Shown here: positions 48,269 through 55,732 of the stretch, in pieces
How positions within the stretch are numbered: position 1 is the stretch's first letter
Layout of the letters: each line of letters begins with the position of its first letter
Assembly (NCBI GenBank): GCA_000272025.2
Contig: AKCV02000006.1
Location: 62,001-126,000 of the forward strand
Length of the DNA stretch: 64,000 nucleotides
Direction of reading: 5' to 3'
Source of the DNA: Imbroritus primus
Lineage (GTDB): Bacteria; Pseudomonadota; Gammaproteobacteria; Burkholderiales; Burkholderiaceae
Program-made: the position numbers and the translations under genes
Notes under the pieces: generated by a model
Seen by the model: the letters and a program-made list of their open reading frames with translations, nothing else
Database searches by the model: none
What the model was told of the DNA's origin: nothing

Positions 48269-50734
48269 CTACTTCGCCTCCGACATGGCGGCGAGCACTA
48301 GAGACCAGGGCGCACCCCGCTGTACGTCTACCACCTGCATGGCATTGCGCCCGTCACGAAATTCGGCGCGCCGGCGACGATAACGCTCCGCGTAGCTATC
48401 GCTGGCCCGCAGTGCATCCTCGCATGCGGCGCGTCCGCGCGCGTCTCCCCCACGCCAGAGACGATACTGCTGGCTGGCCGGCAGCCCCGACATCCTTAGC
48501 AGACACGCGTAGGCATTCAGCCCTCTTCGCGCCCGCAGGAGCGAAACGATGCACGGCATGCCATCGCGATCGTCCGCTCTATAGACCGCCTCCCGCTGTG
48601 CCATGGAGAGCGGTAGCGTAGCAAGCCAGCGGCAAAGCGGCTCGACTGGCAGACGTTTGTCCAGCAGAACTGCGAGTAGCGACCTTCCATTGGCATCGTG
48701 CGTACAGAGCACTTGGGTGAGTTCCACGGCTGGCAGCTGCAACTGCCGCATGGCATTGGGCAACCAGGTATGCCGCTCGCCACTGCCTGGCATCCATGCA
48801 GCGTGGAAAAGCGGATATGGCAGATCGTGCCGCTCGGTGAGCAATACAACCTGCTGGGCGGGCTGCAGGCCAATCCGCTGCAGGAACGCCATGCAGTTCT
48901 GACGCAACGCCGTCGATACCGCGTCCGCCCGCCGTTCATGTACCGGGGCGCGACAAGCATGTTGCAGCACCTTGCGCGCGAGCAGCATGCGATAGGACGA
49001 CGACAGGCCGAACCGGTCGGCGATGTGCGCAACCGCCGCGGCGACATCCACTCCATCGCCACGGGCCAGCAGTATACAAAGCCAGCTATCACGATCCCGG
49101 TTGCATTCGGTCAGCAGATCGAGCACCTGCTCGGGCGCAAGGCTGCATCCGGTGCCTGGCGCAAGGAGCCGGCCGATATTGTGCCGGGCGCATGCGTGCC
49201 CCAGGCTGCGCCAGAACAGTCCCGGGCTGTCGTCGGAGCGCTTCTGGAACAGGTTGAACTGCATGGCGGGCGATAGTTCGGCAGCCTCGAGGAGCCGCTG
49301 CACAGCTTCGATCCGCTGCCTGTCACCCTCCCGCAACGCATCGCCGATGCTATGACCACGCCAGTCAGGTCGGTCGCAACGCACGTCGAACCATGCCATC
49401 AGCAACGCATGCCGCGCCTGCTCGGGCAACGCGCGCAAGGACTCCGCGCATGCAGCCTGCAAGGAGTCGGTACTGCCGGTATCGAAAAGATGATGGAGGA
49501 TGTCGAGCGTCATGCTGCCCGGCACGATCGTGATGTCCCTGGATGTCCGTGGGCGGTCATCCAGCACGAGGCTGACGGGCGCCGTGTAATAGGCCATGCG
49601 CTCACGTGCGCCCAGGAAGTCATCCGCCATCAGCACGGCACACTTGGCCGCGTCGCCGCGACTAACAGTGCGCACATGCCGAGCCGGATGACGGGTATCG
49701 AACAGCGTCGTGACAAAACGCCTTTCGCCTGCTTCGGATGTCTTGATCTGCAGCCCCAGCACCAGCGGATGGCGCGCCGCCAGCAGGACGCGCACGGCCC
49801 GGGACTTGCCACTGCGCACCATCTCCGTAAACGCCTCGCACAGGTAATTGCCCCACTCGGCATGGGGCAACAGGGTACGCCGCCCCTGCTGCAGCAAGTT
49901 CCGGAAGCCAGCCTCCAGCGCATGGTCACGATCGGCGGCATCCTGCACCGTGGCATTCCCCGAAGAAACCGGATCCGCACCGAGAAACCGCGCCGCCCAC
50001 CACATGGCAAGCTGCGTTCGCGGCAGCGCTGCGACTGCAGGAGACATCACGGGCTGCAACACACCGTGCGCACGTATGGACCGGTATGGCACGAACTTCT
50101 TTTCATGTCGCCACTCCGGCATGAGAGGAATTTCTTCCCCTGCAGCGCGCCAGCTGACCGCGACAGCATCGCTAGTCGACCGGGCGGCATCGAACGCCCA
50201 GCACCGGCTGGCGATGGCGTGCATCAACGACGCGGGCGGCCCTGCACTGAATGCAATGCCATGACTGGCGAGGTACGCCAGAAAACGCGTGGTGCAGAAA
50301 ATCCTTCGCGCATCGAATGCGTTTGCGCCATGCTCCGCTACGAACAGACGCATCACCAACGCGACGGCATGCGCTGCGATCTGACCATGCGGAGCGGGGG
50401 ATGGATGAGCGCAAGCTGCTTGCAAATGCTGCCGCATGACTTCGAGCGCTTCGCGCGGCGTGCGCGCAGAATCTGCCGCCAGCACCGCAGGAGGACTGGC
50501 GGCATAGTCGTGGCGCGTACAAGCCAAGGGCGGCGGCGCCTGGCCCAGGAACAGCCGGACAAATGCAGTCACGTTACGCGGATGGATCATGGCATGGCTG
50601 ATCAGCATATCCACCATCTGCTCGGCTGCACGCCATGCCTGTACCTGCCCGGGCGAATCCTTCGGCATCGGATGTCCATCCGGGGATGAGGCGCGTGTTG
50701 CGGACCACGGGTACGAGCAGTTTGACGAAAACAT
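48269..50734 (-). CDS. Large unrecognised protein with C-terminal helical repeats, effector-like
   Basis: This frame encodes 821 residues with no signal peptide or membrane helix. ATG 50734 has a GGAGG site 6 bases upstream; a GTG at 50764 is less likely. The first ~40 residues are Ser/Pro-rich. Residues about 290-392 (NYLCEAFTEMVRSGK, then RHPLVLGLQIK, then LFDTRHPARHVR) recall the H...D region of ShET2/EspL2-type type III effectors, with Cys299, His322 and Asp346 as possible key residues; this is a weak, by-eye resemblance. Residues 487-790 hold about seven 40-46-residue units starting near 487, 532, 577, 623, 667, 709 and 751 (LSPAMQFNLF, LQPAQQVVLL, LPASQQYRLW). Such solenoids occur in Ralstonia SKWP effectors. 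Function unknown; convergent with the aminotransferase. Confidence 0.75.
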   Translation of the reverse strand: MFSSNCSYPWSATRASSPDGHPMPKDSPGQVQAWRAAEQMVDMLISHAMIHPRNVTAFVRLFLGQAPPPLACTRHDYAASPPAVLAADSARTPREALEVMRQHLQAACAHPSPAPHGQIAAHAVALVMRLFVAEHGANAFDARRIFCTTRFLAYLASHGIAFSAGPPASLMHAIASRCWAFDAARSTSDAVAVSWRAAGEEIPLMPEWRHEKKFVPYRSIRAHGVLQPVMSPAVAALPRTQLAMWWAARFLGADPVSSGNATVQDAADRDHALEAGFRNLLQQGRRTLLPHAEWGNYLCEAFTEMVRSGKSRAVRVLLAARHPLVLGLQIKTSEAGERRFVTTLFDTRHPARHVRTVSRGDAAKCAVLMADDFLGARERMAYYTAPVSLVLDDRPRTSRDITIVPGSMTLDILHHLFDTGSTDSLQAACAESLRALPEQARHALLMAWFDVRCDRPDWRGHSIGDALREGDRQRIEAVQRLLEAAELSPAMQFNLFQKRSDDSPGLFWRSLGHACARHNIGRLLAPGTGCSLAPEQVLDLLTECNRDRDSWLCILLARGDGVDVAAAVAHIADRFGLSSSYRMLLARKVLQHACRAPVHERRADAVSTALRQNCMAFLQRIGLQPAQQVVLLTERHDLPYPLFHAAWMPGSGERHTWLPNAMRQLQLPAVELTQVLCTHDANGRSLLAVLLDKRLPVEPLCRWLATLPLSMAQREAVYRADDRDGMPCIVSLLRARRGLNAYACLLRMSGLPASQQYRLWRGGDARGRAACEDALRASDSYAERYRRRRAEFRDGRNAMQVVDVQRGAPWSLVLAAMSEAK

Positions 50735-51025
50735 AGTCTTCCTCCCGTATCTGACAATCGACACACCGCGCCGCGCCGTTTAAAGCGCAGCAAGTCCCCG
50801 AGGCTATGGATGACGCACGTTGACTCCAAGTAAACGATTGCAAACTGAACAGGCTGCTTCGCGCTTGCTGACAAACCCTGGCTGAGGCCGCTGCGCCGCA
50901 GCAACAGTCCCTACAGTTTTTTCTTGCAAGGCGTGGCGTCTTGTCCGAGAGTCATGCGCAGAGCACCGATGTGTCCTGCGGCGCACAGTCCGGCCGCACA
51001 TCAATAGCCAGGGAGAATATCCATC

Positions 51026-52696
51026 ATGTGGAGTCAGATTTACGATCCGTTCAGCAATATGGCGTTATCCACGCTCGTCGCCGGCATCCCGATCGTCGTC
51101 CTGCTTGCGGGCATCGCGTTTTTCCATATCCAGGCGCACATTGCCGCGGCGCTCGCCCTCATCACCGGCATTATCGTCGCAGCCTTTGCCTTCGGCATGC
51201 CGGTGGAAATGGCCAGCAAGGCAGCCGGACTCGGTATTGCCTCGGGCCTGTTCCCCATTGGCTGGATCGTGCTCAACATCATCTTCCTGCATCGCCTCAC
51301 CACGCTGAATGGCTCCTTCAAGGTGCTGCAGAACTCGATATCCGGCATCACCGAGGACCGGCGCCTGCAATTGCTCCTCGTGGCCTTTGCCTTCGGCGCG
51401 TTCTTCGAGGGCGCCGCCGGTTTCGGCACGCCGGTCGCGGTTACCGGCGCCATCCTCATCGGTCTGGGATTCTCGCCGCTGGCAGCCTCGGGGCTGGCGC
51501 TCATCGCCAACACCGCGCCGGTGGCCTACGGCGCGCTCGGTGCACCGGTTATCGGCCTGGCTGCGGTCACCGGTCTTGACCTGCTCCAGCTGTCGGCCAT
51601 GATCGGCCGGCAACTGCCCTTCTTCTCGGTACTCGTGCCGTTCTGGCTGATCTGGGCCTTCGCCGGTTTTCGCGGCATGCTGGCCATCTGGCCGGCCATT
51701 CTCGTCACCGGCGTCAGTTTTGCGGTGCCGCAGTTCCTGGTCTCCAACTTCCATGGCCCCTGGCTCGTCGACGTGATCGCCTCGCTGGTTTCGATGGGAT
51801 GCCTGACGCTATTCCTGCGCGTGTGGCAACCCAAGGAAATCTGGCGCACGACCAAGCTGGCCGGCCGCAATGACGACTCCAAGGCGGAAGATCCGGAAGC
51901 GGCCGCCGCCGAACTGCGCAGCGGCGCCGCCAATATCTCGGTGGCGCGTGCCTGGCTGCCGTGGATCATCCTCACGGTATTCGTCTTCCTGTGGGGCATT
52001 CCGCAATTCAAGAAACTCGTGGACGCGTTATGGGCGTTCAAGTTCGCTATCCCGGGGCTCGACCAGATGGTCGTGAAGATGCCGCCGGTGGTGCCCGCTG
52101 CGCACCCGGAGGCGGCAGTGTTCAACTTCAACCTGCTCTCGATGGCAGGCACAGGCATTCTCGTTTCCGCGCTCGTGGGCGGCCTGCTGATGGGCTACTC
52201 CATTCCGCGTCTGTTCAAGGAGTACTGGAACACCATCAAGCTGGTGAAGTACTCGCTGCTGACCATCTGCGCCATGTTCGGCGTCGGCTATCTCACGCGC
52301 TACTCCGGGCTCGACGCGACGCTCGGCCTGGCCTTTGCGCATACTGGCGTGTTCTACCCGCTGTTCGGCACCATGCTCGGCTGGCTGGGTGTGGCGTTGA
52401 CAGGTTCCGACACCGCCTCCAACGTGCTGTTCGGCGGTCTGCAGAAAACCACCGCCGAGCAGCTGGGCCTGTCGCCGATTCTCATGGCCTCCGCCAACAG
52501 CTCGGGCGGCGTGATGGGCAAGATGATCGATGCGCAGTCCATCGTGGTAGCTTCGACGGCGACCAAATGGTACGGGCACGAAGGCACGATCCTGCGCTAT
52601 GTGTTCTTCCACTCGCTGGTGCTCGCGCTGCTGGTGGGCGGGCTGGTGACGCTGCAGGCGTATGTGGATCCGTTTACGAGGTTGGTGGTGCACTGA
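51026..52696 (+). CDS. lldP: L-lactate permease
   Basis: This 556-residue protein is a LctP-family lactate/proton symporter. It has about 13-14 hydrophobic helices. Family-specific segments are FEGAAGFGTPVAVTGAILIGLGF, NTAPVAYGALGAPVIGLA, LTGSDTASNVLFGGLQKTTAEQLGL, and SSGGVMGKMIDAQSIVVA near the C terminus. RBS AGGGAG precedes ATG 51026. No lactate dehydrogenase or LldR-like regulator is next to it; unrelated accessory genes lie on both sides. Its role is uptake of lactate or glycolate. Confidence 0.95.
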   Translation: MWSQIYDPFSNMALSTLVAGIPIVVLLAGIAFFHIQAHIAAALALITGIIVAAFAFGMPVEMASKAAGLGIASGLFPIGWIVLNIIFLHRLTTLNGSFKVLQNSISGITEDRRLQLLLVAFAFGAFFEGAAGFGTPVAVTGAILIGLGFSPLAASGLALIANTAPVAYGALGAPVIGLAAVTGLDLLQLSAMIGRQLPFFSVLVPFWLIWAFAGFRGMLAIWPAILVTGVSFAVPQFLVSNFHGPWLVDVIASLVSMGCLTLFLRVWQPKEIWRTTKLAGRNDDSKAEDPEAAAAELRSGAANISVARAWLPWIILTVFVFLWGIPQFKKLVDALWAFKFAIPGLDQMVVKMPPVVPAAHPEAAVFNFNLLSMAGTGILVSALVGGLLMGYSIPRLFKEYWNTIKLVKYSLLTICAMFGVGYLTRYSGLDATLGLAFAHTGVFYPLFGTMLGWLGVALTGSDTASNVLFGGLQKTTAEQLGLSPILMASANSSGGVMGKMIDAQSIVVASTATKWYGHEGTILRYVFFHSLVLALLVGGLVTLQAYVDPFTRLVVH

Positions 52697-52739
52697 GGCT
52701 GGCGTCCAGTAACAGCCAGAGACACAACCTGATATCCGG

Positions 52740-52766
52740 AACGGCTCCTGCGGGAGCCGTTTTTTA
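52740..52766 (+). terminator. Terminator after the lactate permease
   Basis: AACGGCTCC-TGC-GGGAGCCGTT followed by TTTT is a strong Rho-independent terminator 43 bp after the stop. Confidence 0.93.
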
Positions 52767-53473
52767 TTGGTCGAGCAGAACTATCTCTGCTTCATCGGAT
52801 GCACACAGGAGATGCTTTGGCTGTAGCTATTGCAACTGATGCACTATCGTCGACAAGCAGTCGCATATCGACAGCAAAGACCGTGCGTGGAAATCGATGC
52901 GGATTCAAGCTGACAGATGAAGCCTACCGCTGCGGGATTAAGGCCAGGCAATGTATCGAGCAGGTACGACATTAGGGGGATGGCACATCGTTGAGGGTAG
53001 CGGCAGCTCAGAAAAATTCTCGTTCTCCTCCATTGCCGCGCATGCATCCAACTGCAACATATGTCCCCACCGACAAGGCGACCTCACAATAATTCACGAA
53101 TTATTTGCAATATGGAAAGAATTCGAAACAGGAAGTCCATCGGTTAACACGGCCGACCGTCATACCCGAGGAAGCTATCGGGAAGAGTGTTCCCTGACAT
53201 CTTGCAGCGGCTGGCAATCCTATGGAAAGGAGGTGAGATGGTGGCATATCTTCAGATCACGTGAATTTTTGTAAAACGACGTCTGGCATCGCGTCTCTGC
53301 ATTCCTAGAATGTGCATGCATGCTCGCGAGAAAACACTGTGCTACCCCGTCGTCGACCAGGTACCTACGCGAGCATACAGCTCGATTTCCTGTCACCACG
53401 ACTTGGCGCCAAGCGTTGTCTCGGCTGCATGAGAAACAGAGCCAAGCCCAAACCAGCACATCAAGGAGTATTC
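52767..53473. other. Low-GC intergenic stretch before the Ser/Thr-rich gene
   Basis: These 707 bases have lower GC than their surroundings and no convincing gene. A 107-codon frame at 52951-53274 has no recognisable family or coding bias. The most striking element is a perfect Shine-Dalgarno sequence with a 8-codon frame at 53225-53264. The upstream region of the next gene contains no clear promoter and no TTCG-N16-TTCG (hrpII) box. Confidence 0.55.
53225..53264 (+). other. Perfect Shine-Dalgarno with an 8-codon open frame
   Basis: GAAAGGAGGTGA (53225-53236) is a 12-base match to the complement of the 16S rRNA 3' end. An ATG one base later opens the frame M-V-A-Y-L-Q-I-T and stops at 53264. 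It may be a leader peptide or a chance site; it is about 210 bp upstream of the next gene. Confidence 0.35.
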
Positions 53474-54436
53474 ATGGAGTCTGCGTCGATCACCAGCCAG
53501 TACCCTGCAAGAGCCATCACCCCCGCACCTATCACGGTTCCGGTGCCAACTACTGCGAGTACATCGCAGACCACGACTACCATCGCGCCACAAGATCGGG
53601 CTTCGCGCCATGCAACAAACAACGCGAACACATACGCCTCCCAAACAGCCAACACATTCGCTTCAGGCAATGCTCTCCATGCAAGACTGTCTTTGGCAGC
53701 GTTGCCTCTTGGTCATATTCAAGAGCCTCCTGCGATACCAATCGCTCCGGCACAGAACGCCACAGTGGTAACCTCCGTCACATCCACGACGACCACAACC
53801 AGTACGCTAGCACCGTCATCTGCCCTCACGGCACGGTCGCGTCGTGATACCCAACCATCGTTCGTTCAACGCTTGAGCCGCTTGTTCCACAGCGAGCCAG
53901 CATCCCAATCCAAGCACAAGAGCGAAAAGCATCAGGAAAAATTCAGCAATGGGGGCCACGAATATGTTTCGCGGCAAGAGCACGCCAATATCGACGATAA
54001 GCCGTTTGATGGCATCCGTATCAAATCGTCTGGAAAGGCAGTAATCGTCGATAAGAAAGCCTATATGCGATCGGCCTGGCAGGCACTGCCAGCCGCCCTC
54101 GACGCCGCTTATGAGGTTGCACGTGTAAGATTGGAGGCGACTTCGGGGGCTGAGCTGGATAGAGTGGAGTTCACGGCGATTTGCAGAATCATCTCCAAGC
54201 TTGGGCAGGACAAAAAACTAGCCCCTCGAGTCAAGTTGCAGGCAATTCTTCCTGTGTCGCTCGTTTATTTTCACGCAGACTTACAAGGAATATCGATAGA
54301 CAAGGTCAACGCTGCGATCCATGGCCTATTCAAGGAGGAGCTTGTCGAGCACACATTCAGCCTGAATCGGCCGGCCTTCTGCATTGACAATGGCAGGGCA
54401 ATTGCACTTCATCCTGTTATCTACAAGGAACAGTAA
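53474..54436 (+). CDS. Orphan protein with Ser/Thr/Ala-rich N terminus, unknown
   Basis: This 320-residue protein is not recognised. Residues 1-130 are low-complexity and probably disordered (runs such as TTASTSQTTTT and TSTTTTTSTLAPSS). A basic Ser/Lys stretch follows (SRLFHSEPASQSKHKSEKHQEKF). The last ~160 residues look like a folded alpha/beta domain (KAYMRSAWQALPAALDAAYEV; VKLQAILPVSLVYFHADL; KVNAAIHGLFKEEL). There is no signal peptide or membrane helix. RBS AAGGAG precedes ATG 53474. Codon use is clearly less GC-rich than the neighbours, suggesting transfer. A Ser/Thr-rich N terminus is common in type III effectors, which is only a hint here. Confidence 0.7.
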   Translation: MESASITSQYPARAITPAPITVPVPTTASTSQTTTTIAPQDRASRHATNNANTYASQTANTFASGNALHARLSLAALPLGHIQEPPAIPIAPAQNATVVTSVTSTTTTTSTLAPSSALTARSRRDTQPSFVQRLSRLFHSEPASQSKHKSEKHQEKFSNGGHEYVSRQEHANIDDKPFDGIRIKSSGKAVIVDKKAYMRSAWQALPAALDAAYEVARVRLEATSGAELDRVEFTAICRIISKLGQDKKLAPRVKLQAILPVSLVYFHADLQGISIDKVNAAIHGLFKEELVEHTFSLNRPAFCIDNGRAIALHPVIYKEQ

Positions 54437-54508
54437 TCCGGCATGGGGCTGTGCACAAATGTGTAAGCCAAGGTCCCTCACCCGATGAGGACGCTTCCAG
54501 GGAAAGCA

Positions 54509-55039
54509 TCAGAGTTGCAAGGCGACACCCAGCACCGCCCCTGCCACGATCAGCCACAGCGGCGACACCCGCGTCAGCAGCGTGACCAGCAAGGCCACCG
54601 CCGTGAAACAGAGTGCAACGACCGAATGATCCACACCGCGCGCGAGGATCACGCCGGTGGAGAGCAGTAGGCCAATGGTCAGCGGTGCCAGCCCGCGGCG
54701 CAGCAGGCCGGGCCAGCGCGCTTGCGGATTGCGGCCGGCGAAAATCTCGAAGGCGACAGCGGCGATGGCCGAGGGGGCGCTGATGGCGAGCATCGTGACC
54801 CAGGCGCCCAACACCCCGGCCACGTGCCAGCCGAACAGCGCGACGAACAACACGTTGGGACCGGGTGCAGCCTGGGAAATGGCGTACAGGGCGGCGAATT
54901 GTTCGTTCGTCATCCAGGCGTTGGTTTCCACGAGGAAGCGGTGCATGTCGGGCAGCACCGAACTGGCGCCACCGATGGCCAGCAGCGAGACAGAAGCGAA
55001 ATACCAACCGAGGCTCAGCAGGACGTCCAGCGGTGTCAT
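54509..55039 (-). CDS. Chromate transporter, second half-size subunit (ChrA family)
   Basis: This 176-residue membrane protein is one half of a short-chain ChrA (CHR) transporter pair. It starts MTPLDVLLSLGWYFASVSLLAIGGASSVLPDMHRFLVE, which holds the conserved FxxxSLLAIGG segment, and continues with ISQAAPGPNVLFVALFGWHVAG, the CHR signature (A-P-G-P-N). Its ATG overlaps the stop of the first half by 4 bp (ATGA). The two short proteins are expected to act together, exporting chromate or a related oxyanion. Confidence 0.9.
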   Translation of the reverse strand: MTPLDVLLSLGWYFASVSLLAIGGASSVLPDMHRFLVETNAWMTNEQFAALYAISQAAPGPNVLFVALFGWHVAGVLGAWVTMLAISAPSAIAAVAFEIFAGRNPQARWPGLLRRGLAPLTIGLLLSTGVILARGVDHSVVALCFTAVALLVTLLTRVSPLWLIVAGAVLGVALQL

Positions 55040-55722
55040 GCGGAATCCTTCGGCGAGCGCATGGCATCGGGCACGGTTCCATCTTCGGTCTGCGGCTCGA
55101 GCTCTGCCGCCGCCGCATCTTGCCGGACCGCTGATGGTGGTACGGCCACGCCCAGCGGGGTACGCGCTGCCCGGCGCATGGCCCATGCTTCCATGGCAAT
55201 ACCGGTCGGGATCATCACGGCCATGACCGACACGAGCGGCAGGCGCAGGATGCCGATGGCCAACAATGCGCCACCGCCCATGATGGCCGCCCGCACCGTC
55301 CGCGGTTGCGCGAGCGCCATGCGGATACCGGTGGCGAGCACCAGGCCGGCGGATACTGCCATCATGCCTTGCAGCATGTGCCGCACGAAAGCGAGATTGC
55401 TGTAATGGGCGTAGACGCTGGCAATCACGAGGATCAGCACCATCGGCACCAGCACGAGCCCCGAGAATGCGCAAACTGCTCCGCGCAGGCCGGCATAGCG
55501 GTAACCGAGCATCAGCGAAATATTGACGACATTCGGCCCTGGCAAGACCTGGGCGATGCTGAACAGCTCGGCGAACTCGCGGTCGTCCATCCAGCGATTG
55601 CGCTCGACGATGGCGCGCCGCACGAATGGCATGACCCCACCAAAGCCAGACAGGCCCATGCGGGAAAACTCGGTAAAGAGCCGCCCCGCCGGCGGCGGAA
55701 ATGGCTCGCGGGGGGAGTTCAT
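55036..55722 (-). CDS. Chromate transporter, first half-size subunit (ChrA family)
   Basis: This 228-residue protein is the partner CHR domain: LFTEFSRMGLSGFGGVMPFVRRAIVERNRWM and SIAQVLPGPNVVNISLMLGYRYAG carry the two family signatures. Its C-terminal ~45 residues are polar and probably cytoplasmic. It begins 10 bp after the parC stop and could be transcribed with it. No chrB or chrF regulator is present, so a specific chromate-resistance role is not certain. Confidence 0.9.
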   Translation of the reverse strand: MNSPREPFPPPAGRLFTEFSRMGLSGFGGVMPFVRRAIVERNRWMDDREFAELFSIAQVLPGPNVVNISLMLGYRYAGLRGAVCAFSGLVLVPMVLILVIASVYAHYSNLAFVRHMLQGMMAVSAGLVLATGIRMALAQPRTVRAAIMGGGALLAIGILRLPLVSVMAVMIPTGIAMEAWAMRRAARTPLGVAVPPSAVRQDAAAAELEPQTEDGTVPDAMRSPKDSA

Positions 55723-55732
55723 CGGTCGTCGG

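Noticed and set aside
50735-51025. Search for a TTCG-N16-TTCG (hrpII) box upstream of the 821-residue gene, and likewise before 53474
   Set aside because: None found by eye in either orientation, so type III regulation is not supported by a promoter motif.
52951-53274. 107-codon frame in the gap after lldP
   Set aside because: No ribosome site, no coding bias and an unusual mixture of residues; treated as non-coding until shown otherwise.
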